Shown here in pieces: positions 7,898 through 16,797 of a DNA stretch of 19,055 bases; the first letter of the stretch is position 1, and every line of letters starts with the position of its first letter. A model generated the notes under the pieces. The model was not told the DNA's origin. It saw only the letters and a program-made list of their open reading frames with translations, and searched no databases. The position numbers and the translations under genes are program-made. This DNA is from Marinospirillum sp. (GTDB lineage: Bacteria; Pseudomonadota; Gammaproteobacteria; Pseudomonadales; Halomonadaceae): assembly GCF_014859565.1 (NCBI RefSeq), contig NZ_JACUUA010000059.1:1-19055 (forward strand), given 5' to 3'.

Positions 7898-10558
7898 ATG
7901 AACCAAGCGCTCAACACCGTTGCCAATCACTCACCGGAAGCCATCCACCTCAAGGATTATCTACCACCGGCCTTTCTGGTCAGCCAGGTGGATTTGTGTT
8001 TTAAACTGAGTGATCACCATACCAGGGTTCTGGCTCGTCTGCAGTTACAGCGTAATCCCGCTCATCCGGATAAAAACGCACCCCTGGTGCTGCAAGGCCA
8101 GGATTTAAAGCTACTTTTATTAAAGCTGGATGACCGAGTGTTAAGCACAGAGGATTACCAGCTAACTGAAGAACACCTCACGCTGACCGGAATACCGGAG
8201 CAATTCATACTGAACAGTGAAGTTGAAATTGATCCGGCCAGTAATACCGCGCTGGAAGGCCTGTATTTATCCAGTGGCAATTTCTGTACCCAGTGTGAGG
8301 CGGAAGGGTTCCGCCGTATCACTTTTTATCCTGATCGCCCCGATGTGCTGGCGCGTTTCACCACACGTATTGAGGCAGATAAAACACGCTTTCCGGTGTT
8401 GTTGTCCAACGGTAATCCTATCGCACGGGGTGAGCTGGAAAACGGTCAGCATTTTGTCAGCTGGGAAGATCCCTTCCCCAAGCCCTGTTATCTTTTTGCA
8501 CTGGTTGCTGGTGATCTGCATCCAGTCAAGGACACCTATACCACCAGCAGTGGCCGGACAGTGGCACTGGAAATCTGGGTGGAAAAAGAAAACCTGCATA
8601 AGTGTGACCATGCCCTACGTTCTCTGCAGGCGGCGATGCGTTGGGATGAAGAAGCTTATGGCCGTGAATATGATCTGGATATCTACATGATTGTGGCGGT
8701 GAATGATTTCAACATGGGTGCCATGGAAAACAAGGGGCTGAACATTTTTAACTCCTCCTGTGTGCTGGCTGACCACCGCAGTGAAACAGATATGGCCTTT
8801 CACCGGGTTGAAAGTGTGGTAGCACATGAGTATTTTCACAACTGGTCAGGTAACCGTGTCACCTGCCGGGATTGGTTCCAGCTGTCACTGAAAGAAGGTT
8901 TTACAGTCTTTCGTGATCAACAGTTCAGTGCTGATTTAAACTCTGCTGCAGTGGAGCGGATTCAACAAGTCAGTATGTTACGCACGGCACAGTTTGCCGA
9001 AGATGCTGGCCCCACCGCTCACCCGGTTCGCCCAGACAGTTATATCGAAATCAACAACTTTTATACCCTGACCATTTATGAAAAAGGTGCTGAAGTGGTG
9101 CGGATGCTGGCTGAACTACTCGGCCAAAAAACCTTTCGCCGGGGCGCTGATCTGTATTTTGAGCGTTTTGATGGACAAGCCGTCACGGTAGAAGATTTTG
9201 TGGCCTGTATGGCCGAGGTTTCCGGTTTGGATCTGAGCCGTTTTATGCTCTGGTACAGTCAGGCAGGTACTCCGCGAGTCGATGCATCCGGGGTATATGA
9301 CGCTGCAGCCGCAACCTACACTCTGACCCTGAAACAACACACCCCCGCCACTCCCGGTCAGGCCACCAAACAGCCCTTGCTGATTCCGATCAAAATTGGT
9401 CTGGTTGGCCCTTCCGGTCAGGATCTACCGATGGAAGTAAACGGTGAGTTGTGGGGAACGGAGCGGGTTATCCAACTCGGAGAAGAGGAGGCCAGTTATA
9501 CCTTCCATCACCTGAACAGTGAACCGGTGCCTTCTTTGTTGCGTGGTTTTTCTGCACCTGTGCGTATGAGTTTCCCGTACAGCCGTGAACAGCTGGCCTT
9601 TCTGATGATCCATGACAGTGATGGTTTTAATCGCTGGGATGCCGGTCAGCGACTGGCATTACTTGCCATTCAGTCATTGATTAAACAACAGCAACAAAGC
9701 CAACCGATGGAGCTGGACGCAGCGCTGATTGAAGCTTATCACCACCTGCTGGACTCACCAATCACAGACCCGGCGATTCTGGCCGAAATGCTGCAATTAC
9801 CATCCGAGGCTTATATTGCAGAACAGTATGACTGTGTGGATGTGGATGCTATTCACCTCGCCAGAGACTATGCCCGCAAAACCCTGTCGACCGCTCTTTA
9901 TTCGCAGTTTCTTGCCATCCATCAGCGTTTTACCACCGGCAACAGTTGGTCGGCTGATGCAACAGAAGTGGCCGCTCGTCGCCTGAAAAACACCTGTCTG
10001 CACTGGCTGGTTGCCACGGATGAGCCAAGGGCGCTGCAACTGGCACAACAACAGTTTGAGCAGGCCGATAATATGACGGATCAACTGGCGGCATTGATCT
10101 GCCTGGCTCATGCCGAGGATATTGCCACGGGTGATCCGGCACTTAAATCTTTTGCCCTGCAGTGGGCACATGACCCACTGGTGATGGATAGCTGGTTCAG
10201 CGCTCAGGTCACTCGTCCCCATCCCGATGCGCTGGATCGTGTGGTACAGCTACTACAACACCCAGCTTTTTCGATGAAAAACCCCAACAAGGTGCGTGCT
10301 GTGATCGGCGCGTTTGTGAATCAGAATCGCCATAACTTTCATCGCCGTGATGCCGCCGGTTACCAACTGCTAGCCGACAAGGTGATCGAACTCAACCGTA
10401 TGAATCCCCAGATTGCAGCCCGGCTGGTGATCCCGCTGACACGCTTTCAGCGAATGGATGATTACCGCAAGGGGCTGATGAAAAATGAGCTGGAGCGAAT
10501 TCGCAAAGAAAAACTCAGTCCAGATTTGTTTGAGATCATCAAAAAAGCCCTGGAGTAA
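7898..10558 (+). CDS. pepN: Aminopeptidase N (M1 family zinc metallopeptidase)
   Basis: An 886-residue cytosolic aminopeptidase that removes N-terminal residues from peptides in the last stages of protein breakdown. It is close to E. coli PepN (870 residues), with an N-terminal extension of about 13 residues. The exopeptidase motif GAMEN is at 274-278, the zinc site HEYFH-x18-E at His310, His314 and Glu333, the general base is Glu311, and the transition-state tyrosine is Tyr394 (TIYEKGAE). The N-terminal beta saddle, thermolysin-like domain, beta-sandwich and C-terminal helical domain are all represented to the normal end. AGGGG stands 10 bases before the ATG. It is monocistronic, closed by the hairpin at 10603-10625. 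Confidence 0.97.
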   Translation: MNQALNTVANHSPEAIHLKDYLPPAFLVSQVDLCFKLSDHHTRVLARLQLQRNPAHPDKNAPLVLQGQDLKLLLLKLDDRVLSTEDYQLTEEHLTLTGIPEQFILNSEVEIDPASNTALEGLYLSSGNFCTQCEAEGFRRITFYPDRPDVLARFTTRIEADKTRFPVLLSNGNPIARGELENGQHFVSWEDPFPKPCYLFALVAGDLHPVKDTYTTSSGRTVALEIWVEKENLHKCDHALRSLQAAMRWDEEAYGREYDLDIYMIVAVNDFNMGAMENKGLNIFNSSCVLADHRSETDMAFHRVESVVAHEYFHNWSGNRVTCRDWFQLSLKEGFTVFRDQQFSADLNSAAVERIQQVSMLRTAQFAEDAGPTAHPVRPDSYIEINNFYTLTIYEKGAEVVRMLAELLGQKTFRRGADLYFERFDGQAVTVEDFVACMAEVSGLDLSRFMLWYSQAGTPRVDASGVYDAAAATYTLTLKQHTPATPGQATKQPLLIPIKIGLVGPSGQDLPMEVNGELWGTERVIQLGEEEASYTFHHLNSEPVPSLLRGFSAPVRMSFPYSREQLAFLMIHDSDGFNRWDAGQRLALLAIQSLIKQQQQSQPMELDAALIEAYHHLLDSPITDPAILAEMLQLPSEAYIAEQYDCVDVDAIHLARDYARKTLSTALYSQFLAIHQRFTTGNSWSADATEVAARRLKNTCLHWLVATDEPRALQLAQQQFEQADNMTDQLAALICLAHAEDIATGDPALKSFALQWAHDPLVMDSWFSAQVTRPHPDALDRVVQLLQHPAFSMKNPNKVRAVIGAFVNQNRHNFHRRDAAGYQLLADKVIELNRMNPQIAARLVIPLTRFQRMDDYRKGLMKNELERIRKEKLSPDLFEIIKKALE

Positions 10559-10602
10559 CGGAAGGGTTTGCGCAGATTTTGCTAAAGAGATTAATACAAC
10601 AA

Positions 10603-10625
10603 GGGGTGCTGAGCACCCCCTTTTT
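10603..10625 (+). terminator. Terminator between pepN and the convergent PAS-chemoreceptor gene
   Basis: GGGGTGC (10603-10609) pairs with GCACCCC (10613-10619) around TGA, followed by CTTTTT. It is 44 bases past the pepN stop and 5 bases from the end of the convergent gene. In the minus direction the hairpin is followed by CTTGTTGTATT, so it may work both ways. Confidence 0.88.
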
Positions 10626-10630
10626 ATCTT

Positions 10631-11329
10631 TTACTCGCTGGCTTCTGCTAGCTTGGCTTCCAGCTCACCCATCAACTGAGTGATGGATTGAGCCGATTTG
10701 CCGGTTTCATCGGCCAGTTCTTTCACCTGATCGGCCACTACCGCAAAACCACGTCCGGCTTCACCGGCACGAGCTGCTTCGATACTGGCATTCAGACTGA
10801 GCATTTTCAGAGTTTTCAGAACCTGCAGAATCTTCTGAGTCTGGCTGATGATCTGGTTACTGGTACCACCCACATCTTCCATTTTTTTACGACGCTCACC
10901 TTCTTGTGCTTTGCGATCATTGATATCGGCAATGATGCCTTCCAGATAGGCCGCTTCGCCCTGGTTATCCAGCACTGCACCGCCGTGCTCATTCACCCAT
11001 TGCACTGTTCCATCAGCACGTTTGATACGATAATCTACATTCCAGTTGGTTTTGCTCTTGATGGCCTGCTCAATAGCAGCATCCAGCCGAGCTGTATCAT
11101 CCTGATGAATCAATGACATATAAGAAAGACGCTGATTACCCAGCAGGTCTTTTTCTGAATAACCTGTCACTTTTTTGACCGCGCCGGCAATATTGACCAT
11201 GGTAAAATTCTTATCGCTGCGGCAGCGATAAAGAAAACCATTCATCCGGTTGGCAATACTTTCATAAATCATGGCTGTATCATCAGCAGCGTTATAATCC
11301 AAATCCTGCTGGTATTCTTCTGAACTCAT
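10631..11329 (-). CDS. Short soluble PAS-domain chemoreceptor-like protein
   Basis: A 232-residue cytosolic protein. Residues about 24-139 are a PAS domain of the PAS_3/PAC type ([52 protein letters not shown]). Residues about 150-232 contain the conserved tip of a methyl-accepting chemotaxis receptor ([21 protein letters not shown], then [10 protein letters not shown]). There is no transmembrane segment, no HAMP and no room for methylation helices: the arm leading to the tip is about 30 residues and the return arm about 30. It could couple a redox or ligand signal from PAS to CheA/CheW or act on another receptor, by analogy with Aer and BdlA. AAGG lies 10 bases before the ATG. It ends cleanly at a terminator, so the shortness is unlikely to be a recent truncation. 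Confidence 0.85.
   Translation of the reverse strand: MSSEEYQQDLDYNAADDTAMIYESIANRMNGFLYRCRSDKNFTMVNIAGAVKKVTGYSEKDLLGNQRLSYMSLIHQDDTARLDAAIEQAIKSKTNWNVDYRIKRADGTVQWVNEHGGAVLDNQGEAAYLEGIIADINDRKAQEGERRKKMEDVGGTSNQIISQTQKILQVLKTLKMLSLNASIEAARAGEAGRGFAVVADQVKELADETGKSAQSITQLMGELEAKLAEASE
11293..11298 (+). promoter_or_regulatory. Possible -10 element for the traX-like gene
   Basis: A perfect TATAAT lies inside the start of the divergent PAS gene, about 74 bases before the traX-like ATG. No -35 is recognisable at 16-18 bases upstream, so this is weak support only. Confidence 0.25.
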
Positions 11330-11371
11330 GGCAAAAGGACCTTCTCAAGTGAGAGTTAAATCTGTGACTGA

Positions 11372-12175
11372 ATGTACACTTATCCCGTGATAACAGCAAT
11401 CCCGAAACAGCCTGATAACAGCTGGATCAGACCGGCACAGTGGTTAGCACTGATTAGCATGAGTGCAGATCACCTTGCCCGTTATTTACAACCCGGTAAC
11501 ATGGATTATTACTGGCTGGCAGCGACGCTGGGGCGAGCGGCCTTTCCTTTATTTGCTGCAATGCTGGCCTGGCATTTACTTTTTAACAGCCAAAATCCAG
11601 GACGTTACACCCTGCGTATTCTGCTGATTGCACTGCTGGCTCAGCCATTTTATGCACTGATGATAGGCCTGCCCATGACTTACCTGGCATTAAATGTCTG
11701 TTTTACGCTGGCAGCAGGATTATCAGTCGGTTGGTTGCTTAAAACAGCACTCTACTCATCTTCAGCACAAACCCCACTCTGGCTAAACACTCGATGGTTG
11801 CTGGCTTTGGTTGCTGCAGGATTGGGTGCCTGGCTGGTGGCTCCCTGGGTGGACTATGGTATGACCGGCATACTGTTAGTACCGGTATTGCTGTTGTTTT
11901 TTTATGCCTCTGACCCAACACAAGTTCATCGTCCTGGTTTATTAATCACCAGTCTGTTGTTATGTGGCTGGCTGGGTATCGGTTTAAACACCAGCGGCTT
12001 ACCCACACTCAGCACACTGTTAGCCCTGGGGTTGCTGCTGCTGATGGCCAACCAGTCCAGCAAAATTCAGGCATTCAGCCAAGCATTACCCACCTTGCCA
12101 CGCTGGTTGTGGCTGGGGTTTTATCCGGGGCATTTGTTGTTGATTGTTATGCTTTCACATGCCGTCCGCCATTAA
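11372..12175 (+). CDS. TraX-family polytopic membrane protein
   Basis: A 267-residue inner-membrane protein with about eight hydrophobic segments (roughly 22-38, 46-68, 78-100, 105-124, 141-160, 163-180, 187-205, 208-227, 242-262). The N-terminal stretch LALISMSADHLARYL followed by LGRAAFPLFAAMLAWHL is the signature of the TraX family (ISM-DH...GR-AFPLFA), whose plasmid member N-acetylates F pilin. Chromosomal members are common and their substrates are unknown; none of the other transfer genes is present here, so no conjugation role is implied. An in-frame TGA lies immediately before the ATG, fixing the 5' limit; the nearest Shine-Dalgarno-like bases (AAGTGAGAG) are about 16 bases upstream, so translation may be weak. 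It is divergent from the PAS gene (42-base gap) and overlaps folM by 29 bases tail to tail. Confidence 0.78.
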   Translation: MYTYPVITAIPKQPDNSWIRPAQWLALISMSADHLARYLQPGNMDYYWLAATLGRAAFPLFAAMLAWHLLFNSQNPGRYTLRILLIALLAQPFYALMIGLPMTYLALNVCFTLAAGLSVGWLLKTALYSSSAQTPLWLNTRWLLALVAAGLGAWLVAPWVDYGMTGILLVPVLLLFFYASDPTQVHRPGLLITSLLLCGWLGIGLNTSGLPTLSTLLALGLLLLMANQSSKIQAFSQALPTLPRWLWLGFYPGHLLLIVMLSHAVRH

Positions 12176-12875
12176 GTGGCAGGATGGCACCCGTCATATA
12201 GGGTTGCTGCAACAGATAATCCACGGTGCTGGCCAGCACCGTGAATCCCGGTTCAACCCCCAGAGGGGATTTAGCCAGGGTTTTGCTGCGGTAAGTGGCA
12301 TCATCCCCTTCATTAAAAGCCAGCAATGCCGGTGAAATGGCATTCACCTTAATTTGTGGTGCAAAACGACTGGCAAAAGAGAGCGTCAGGTTTTCCAGAG
12401 CTGCTTTGCTGGCAACATAAGCGGCATGGTGATCAGAACCCCGTCGCACCACATCATCGGTGATATGAATAATATCCGTCATCTGCCCACTGTGTTCTGC
12501 GCCAGCCAGCAGCAAAGGCTGCAGCCCAAGATTGATTAGAAAGGGAGCCTGCTGGTGCACCTGAAACATCTGTCGAAACAACGCAGCGGCAGCTTCGGGT
12601 TGTTCAGCATCAACAGCCCAGTCAGATGCATTGTGGATGATGGCGCGGAGTGTGGATGTCTGCTGTTTTACAGCAGCAATCAGCGCAAAAATCCCTGCAT
12701 CCGTGGCAAAGTCTGCGGGCAAGGCAATACCACCCAGCGCAATCAGTTCATCCACACCCGCTTTATGGCTGCGGTAAGTAAAAATCACCGCTTGCCCCTG
12801 TTGCAACAGGTGTTTTGCCAGGTGCAAACCACCACGCTGGGCTGCACCGGTAATCAGAACTGCTGGGCTGGACAT
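12147..12875 (-). CDS. folM: Dihydromonapterin reductase FolM (short-chain dehydrogenase)
   Basis: A 242-residue short-chain dehydrogenase that resembles E. coli FolM, which reduces dihydromonapterin to tetrahydromonapterin with NADPH and has weak dihydrofolate reductase activity. Visible features are the N-terminal cofactor loop ITGAAQRGGLHLA (8-20), HNAS (81-84), the FolM-type segment DIIHITDDVVRRGSDHHAAY (134-153) and the active-site pair Tyr153/Lys157. The usual active-site Ser is replaced by Thr139, as in FolM. The C-terminal part NAISPALLAFNEGDDATYR and the closing GGRH also match FolM. It begins 3 bases after the fre stop with AGGA about 11 bases before its ATG, so it is the last gene of a ubiD-fre-folM operon. 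Its 3' end overlaps the traX-like gene. Confidence 0.88.
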   Translation of the reverse strand: MSSPAVLITGAAQRGGLHLAKHLLQQGQAVIFTYRSHKAGVDELIALGGIALPADFATDAGIFALIAAVKQQTSTLRAIIHNASDWAVDAEQPEAAAALFRQMFQVHQQAPFLINLGLQPLLLAGAEHSGQMTDIIHITDDVVRRGSDHHAAYVASKAALENLTLSFASRFAPQIKVNAISPALLAFNEGDDATYRSKTLAKSPLGVEPGFTVLASTVDYLLQQPYMTGAILPLNGGRHVKA

Positions 12876-12878
12876 AGG

Positions 12879-13598
12879 TTATAGGTTCCTGGGGGCATAA
12901 GCATGAACATCACTCTGCAGGGCACCGGGCAACATACCACGACTGATCAGCAGATCTTCAACCACGTACACCATGGCGGGAGAACCACTGATGTACCCCT
13001 GCACCTTCGCAGCTGAGTCCGCTGCCGCAAAGTCGGCCGCCAGTACATCGGTAATTCTGCCAACTCTGCCTGTCCACTGGGCATCAGCCAGTTCGAGCAA
13101 CGGAATCAGATGGAAATTGTTATGTTGTTTTGCCCAGCTTTCTGCCAGCTCCAGATCATACAAACCAATACGGTTCTTGGAGGCCCAGTAAAAAGTCACG
13201 GGTGATTGCCAGTTTTGTTGCCACAGGGCTTCGATCATCGCCTTGATCTGGGCAAATCCGGTTCCGGCAGCCACCAGCATCAAGGGACGATCAGCACCTT
13301 GCAAAAAACATTTACCGGCGGGCAAACGCAGGTTCAAGGTGTTGCCCGGATGCAGGCGGGCAAAAAGCTGTTCGGATTTTTCCCGCCCAGGTAAGTACTG
13401 AATATGGAGTTCCAACTGACTGGAGCCGGGGGCGCAGGCAATGGAAAAAGCCGACCAGCTGTCCGGGGTCACTTCGATTTCGAGGTATTGTCCGGCAGCA
13501 AAAACCACCGGGTGATCCAATTGTAGAAACACCCGATCCACGTCATGCCCCAGACGTTCCACACTGTTTACTTGTGCAGCATAGATTGCTTGCTTCAT
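12879..13598 (-). CDS. fre: NAD(P)H-flavin reductase (Fre/LuxG type)
   Basis: A 239-residue flavin reductase of the ferredoxin-reductase superfamily without an iron-sulfur domain. The N-terminal flavin barrel is about 1-102 (AAGQYLEIEV; SAFSIACAP, in which Ser52 corresponds to the flavin-contacting Ser of E. coli Fre). The nucleotide-binding domain is about 103-239, with MLVAAGTGFAQIKAMIEAL and YISGSPAMVYVVEDLL. Reduced flavin made by such enzymes can serve iron reduction, oxygenases or, in ubiD neighbours, flavin supply for prenylated FMN; that last link is inference from position. The Arg normally before the PFS/AFS motif is Ser49 here. AAGGG lies 6 bases before the ATG. It sits 30 bases after ubiD and 3 bases before folM. 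Confidence 0.88.
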   Translation of the reverse strand: MKQAIYAAQVNSVERLGHDVDRVFLQLDHPVVFAAGQYLEIEVTPDSWSAFSIACAPGSSQLELHIQYLPGREKSEQLFARLHPGNTLNLRLPAGKCFLQGADRPLMLVAAGTGFAQIKAMIEALWQQNWQSPVTFYWASKNRIGLYDLELAESWAKQHNNFHLIPLLELADAQWTGRVGRITDVLAADFAAADSAAKVQGYISGSPAMVYVVEDLLISRGMLPGALQSDVHAYAPRNL

Positions 13599-13628
13599 CC
13601 TTTGCCCTTTTTAGTTCAGATATTGACT

Positions 13629-15098
13629 TCAGGAATCCAGTCCCAGTTGATCCCAGATAGAATCAACACGATTTTTTACTTCATCCGTCATGGTAATGGC
13701 GGTACCCCATTCACGATGGGTTTCACCCGGCCACTTGTTGGTGGCGTCCATCCCCATCTTGGAGCCTAACCCGGATACCGGGGAGGCAAAATCCAGATAA
13801 TCAATGGGGGTGTTTTCGATTAATACCGTATCCCGCGCCGGGTCCATGCGGGTGGTAATCGCCCAGATCACATCCTTCCAGTCACGGGCATTCACATCAT
13901 CATCAGTGACTATGACAAACTTGGTGTACATAAATTGCCGCAGAAAGCTCCAGACACCCAGCATCACCCGCTTGGCATGGCCTGGGTACTGCTTTTTGAT
14001 AGTCACCACTGCCATACGGTAAGAACAACCTTCCGGCGGCAGGTAGAAATCGGTGATTTCCGGGAACTGCTTTTGCAGGATCGGTACAAACACTTCGTTC
14101 AGTGCTACACCTAAAATGGCCGGTTCATCCGGTGGTCGTCCGGTATAGGTGGAATGATAGAGGGCATCTTTGCGGCGGGTAATACGCTCCACGGTAAAGA
14201 CCGGAAAGTGATCCACTTCATTGTAATAACCCGTGTGGTCACCAAATGGTCCTTCCTGTGCGGTTTCGCCGGGTTCGATATAACCTTCCAGCACAATTTC
14301 TGCTGATGCCGGTACGCGCAGGTCATAACCGATGGATTTTACCAGTTCAGTTTTGGTGCCACGTAACAACCCGGCAAAGGCGTATTCAGACAGGGTATCC
14401 GGCACCGGAGTCACGGCACCCAGAATAGTGGCTGGATCTGCACCCAGTGCTACACACACAGGGAAACGCTGGCCGGGGTTTTCACGGCAGAACTTCTGGT
14501 AATCCAGTGCGCCACCACGATGTGCCAGCCAGCGCATGATCAGTTTGTTTTTACCGATCAACTGCTGGCGGTAGATACCCAGGTTTTCACGGCCTTTTTT
14601 CTGATTCTGGGTGATCACCAGCGGCCAGGTGACCAGGGGTGCAGCATCACCCGGCCAGCAGTGCATGATGGGCAGTTGATATAAATCCACTGCATCACCT
14701 TCCAGCACCACTTCCTGACAGGGTGCTTTACTCAGCACCTTGGGGTTCATGGTCAGGACTTTCTTGAAAATCGGCAGTTTTTCCCAGGCATCTTTTAAAC
14801 CCTTGGGTGGATCAGGTTCTTTAAGAAAGGCCAGTAGTTTACCGATTTCACGCAGGGCGTCGGTGGATTCGGCTCCCATACCCAGCGCCACTCGTTCGGT
14901 AGTACCAAACAGGTTGGCCAGCACCGGCATCTTGTGGCCTTTGGGATTTTCGAACAGGATCGCAGGGCCACCCGCACGCAGGGTGCGATCGGCGATTTCA
15001 GTCATTTCGAGATAGGGATCAACTTCCTGAGTCACCCGCTTTAACAGGCCACGGGCTTCCAGCTGGCTGATAAAGTCACGCAAATCCTTGTAAATCAT
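13629..15098 (-). CDS. ubiD: 4-hydroxy-3-polyprenylbenzoate decarboxylase UbiD
   Basis: A 489-residue enzyme of ubiquinone synthesis: it decarboxylates 3-polyprenyl-4-hydroxybenzoate with prenylated FMN supplied by UbiX (ubiX is not in the window). It follows E. coli UbiD closely: cofactor-binding regions [10 protein letters not shown] (171-180) and [10 protein letters not shown] (188-197), the catalytic segment [13 protein letters not shown] (282-294), and GRPPDEPA and DDDVNARDW further on. I chose ATG 15098, where the E. coli-like sequence begins; the frame is open to a TTG at 15125 but that lies inside the terminator tail. AAGAGG is 12 bases before the ATG, a long spacing. It heads a probable operon with fre and folM, right after the rho terminator. 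Confidence 0.96.
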   Translation of the reverse strand: MIYKDLRDFISQLEARGLLKRVTQEVDPYLEMTEIADRTLRAGGPAILFENPKGHKMPVLANLFGTTERVALGMGAESTDALREIGKLLAFLKEPDPPKGLKDAWEKLPIFKKVLTMNPKVLSKAPCQEVVLEGDAVDLYQLPIMHCWPGDAAPLVTWPLVITQNQKKGRENLGIYRQQLIGKNKLIMRWLAHRGGALDYQKFCRENPGQRFPVCVALGADPATILGAVTPVPDTLSEYAFAGLLRGTKTELVKSIGYDLRVPASAEIVLEGYIEPGETAQEGPFGDHTGYYNEVDHFPVFTVERITRRKDALYHSTYTGRPPDEPAILGVALNEVFVPILQKQFPEITDFYLPPEGCSYRMAVVTIKKQYPGHAKRVMLGVWSFLRQFMYTKFVIVTDDDVNARDWKDVIWAITTRMDPARDTVLIENTPIDYLDFASPVSGLGSKMGMDATNKWPGETHREWGTAITMTDEVKNRVDSIWDQLGLDS

Positions 15099-15121
15099 CG
15101 GGATTTCAGACCTCTTGGTGT

Positions 15122-15150
15122 GCAAAAGGCAAGCCTTTCGGGCTTGCCTT
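15122..15150 (-). terminator. Rho-independent terminator of rho
   Basis: A perfect 10-base-pair stem, AAGGCAAGCC (read on the minus strand from 15150) with GGCTTGCCTT, around a CGAAA loop and followed by TTGCA after the paired TT. It lies 69 bases past the rho stop and 24 bases before the ubiD start. In the plus direction the stem ends in TTAAATT, a poorer tail. Confidence 0.88.
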
Positions 15151-15218
15151 AAATTCTCTCCCAGCGTGCCTTACGGGGCTGGTGCCTGCTCAGCAGCATG
15201 AGTCTACGAATACAGCGA

Positions 15219-16478
15219 TTACTTCCGCTTCATTGCCTCAAAGAACTCCATGTTGGTCTTGGTGTCTTTCAGACGGTCGACCAGGAATTCAGTAGCAGCA
15301 ACATCTTCCATCGGGTTGAGCAGTTTGCGCAAAATCCACATACGCTGCAGCTCTTCTTCGGTAGCCAGCAGGTCTTCACGACGGGTACCGGAACGACGGA
15401 TGTTGATGGCTGGATAGATGCGTTTTTCCGCCACTTTGCGATCCAGGTGCACTTCCATGTTGCCGGTGCCCTTGAATTCTTCAAAGATCACTTCATCCAT
15501 CTTGGAACCAGTATCCACCAGTGCCGTGGCAATGATGGTCAGGCTACCGCCTTCTTCGATGTTACGTGCGGCACCAAAAAAGCGCTTGGGTTTTTCCAGT
15601 GCATGGGCATCAACACCACCAGTCAGTACCTTGCCGGAACTGGGCACCACGGTGTTGTAGGCACGAGCCAGGCGAGTGATGGAGTCGAGCAGGATGATGA
15701 CATCCAGCTTGTGCTCAACCAGACGCTTGGCTTTTTCGATCACCATTTCAGCCACCTGAACGTGACGTGCCGGTGGCTCATCAAAGGTGGAAGCAACCAC
15801 TTCGCCACGCACGGTGCGCTGCATTTCGGTGACCTCTTCCGGGCGTTCATCAATCAGCAGCACAATCAGATGGCATTCTGGATTGTTGCGTTTGATGGAG
15901 TTGGCCACGTTCTGCAGCATCATGGTTTTACCGGCCTTGGGTGGTGAAACAATCAGGCCGCGCTGCCCTTTACCAATTGGAGAAACCAGGTCAATGATTC
16001 GCGCAGTGAGGTCTTCGCTGGAACCATTGCCCACTTCCATGACCATACGCTGATCAGGAAAGAGGGGGGTCAGGTTTTCAAAAAGGATTTTGTGTTTGGC
16101 GTTATCAGGGCGATCAAAGTTGATGGAGTCAACTTTCAGCAGGGCAAAATAGCGTTCACCTTCTTTGGGTGGCCGGATTTTACCGGAAATGCTGTCGCCT
16201 TTGCGCAGGTTAAATCGGCGGATCTGGCTGGGAGAAACATAGATATCATCAGGGCCAGCCAGGTAGGAAGAGTCTGCGGAACGCAGAAAACCAAAGCCAT
16301 CCTGCAATATTTCCAGCACACCATCACCGTAGATGTCTTCACCGCTTTTGGCATGACGCTTGAGAATGCCAAAGATGATGTCCTGTTTACGAGTACGGGC
16401 AACGTGCTCAATGCCCATCTCGTTGGCGATGTCCATTAATTCGGGAACGGATTTCTGCTTGAGTTCGGTCAGATTCAT
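15219..16478 (-). CDS. rho: Transcription termination factor Rho
   Basis: A 419-residue hexameric RNA helicase, exactly the length of E. coli Rho. The N-terminal helical part is about 1-47 and the RNA-binding cold-shock-like domain 48-125, with GFGFLR (61-66). The ATPase core has Walker A PPKAGKT (179-185), DERPEEV (210-216), Walker B VIILLD (260-265) and the Q/R-loop segments [10 protein letters not shown] (279-288) and [10 protein letters not shown]. All catalytic motifs are intact. I chose the ATG at 16478 because the E. coli-like sequence (MNLTELK) starts there; the frame is open for 79 more codons upstream but that part resembles nothing and has only a TTG at its head. No clear Shine-Dalgarno precedes the ATG (AATATAAAACCC). 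Downstream of trxA on the same strand, as in E. coli. Confidence 0.98.
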   Translation of the reverse strand: MNLTELKQKSVPELMDIANEMGIEHVARTRKQDIIFGILKRHAKSGEDIYGDGVLEILQDGFGFLRSADSSYLAGPDDIYVSPSQIRRFNLRKGDSISGKIRPPKEGERYFALLKVDSINFDRPDNAKHKILFENLTPLFPDQRMVMEVGNGSSEDLTARIIDLVSPIGKGQRGLIVSPPKAGKTMMLQNVANSIKRNNPECHLIVLLIDERPEEVTEMQRTVRGEVVASTFDEPPARHVQVAEMVIEKAKRLVEHKLDVIILLDSITRLARAYNTVVPSSGKVLTGGVDAHALEKPKRFFGAARNIEEGGSLTIIATALVDTGSKMDEVIFEEFKGTGNMEVHLDRKVAEKRIYPAINIRRSGTRREDLLATEEELQRMWILRKLLNPMEDVAATEFLVDRLKDTKTNMEFFEAMKRK

Positions 16479-16797
16479 GGGTTTTATATTGGTGATCTTG
16501 CCAGAGGTAATGTCCGTTAAGGCGGAGTGTAAATGCGTTACCGGGCTTGCACACAAGAATAAGAGACTGAGCTTGTTACTGCTGATTGCTCTTTCTGATT
16601 GGTTGCTGTTGAAGCATTTGGGGCAGGCCGGCATTCCGTAACAGTCGCAGCTTGCGAGGTGATGCGGAAAGGCAAACAGTAAAAGCTGGTGCAAATGTTG
16701 CTTTAACTGCACCAAGCAGCGCTATCTTGCCTGATACTGAACCCACGCGCAAGACTTTAATCCGTGTTTTACGCGAGGTTTTGAGCAGGCTCCAATA
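16479..16797 (-). other. Long rho leader / trxA-rho intergenic region
   Basis: These 319 bases hold the hairpin described at 16681-16717 and then about 200 bases of leader. The last 80 bases before the rho ATG are C-rich and G-poor on the minus strand, with repeated pyrimidine-C dinucleotides, the composition of a Rho loading site. In E. coli rho is autoregulated by Rho-dependent termination in its leader; the same is plausible here. I see no convincing sigma-70 promoter and no equivalent of the rhoL leader peptide with a ribosome site. Confidence 0.5.
16681..16717 (-). terminator. Possible trxA terminator in the rho leader
   Basis: On the minus strand GCTTGGTGCA pairs with TGCACCAGC (one bulged T), with an inner GTT/AAC pair, followed by TTTTACTGTTT. 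It starts 81 bases after the trxA stop. The large loop makes it weaker than the other hairpins here. Confidence 0.5.

Noticed and set aside
8267..10222. Several open frames on the minus strand opposite pepN
   Set aside because: They have no ribosome sites or recognisable domains and mirror the codon pattern of pepN; they are shadows.
15099..15125. TTG start for ubiD nine codons upstream of the ATG
   Set aside because: The TTG falls in the U-tail of the rho terminator and the added residues do not match UbiD.
16576..16640. Short ATG reading frames in the rho leader as a rhoL-like leader peptide
   Set aside because: The candidates (for example one beginning MLQQQ, 13 codons) have no Shine-Dalgarno and no resemblance to the E. 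coli leader peptide.
16476..16715. 79-codon in-frame extension upstream of rho
   Set aside because: It starts at a TTG with no ribosome site, overlaps a terminator-like hairpin and resembles no Rho N-terminus; the ATG at 16478 reproduces the usual 419-residue protein.
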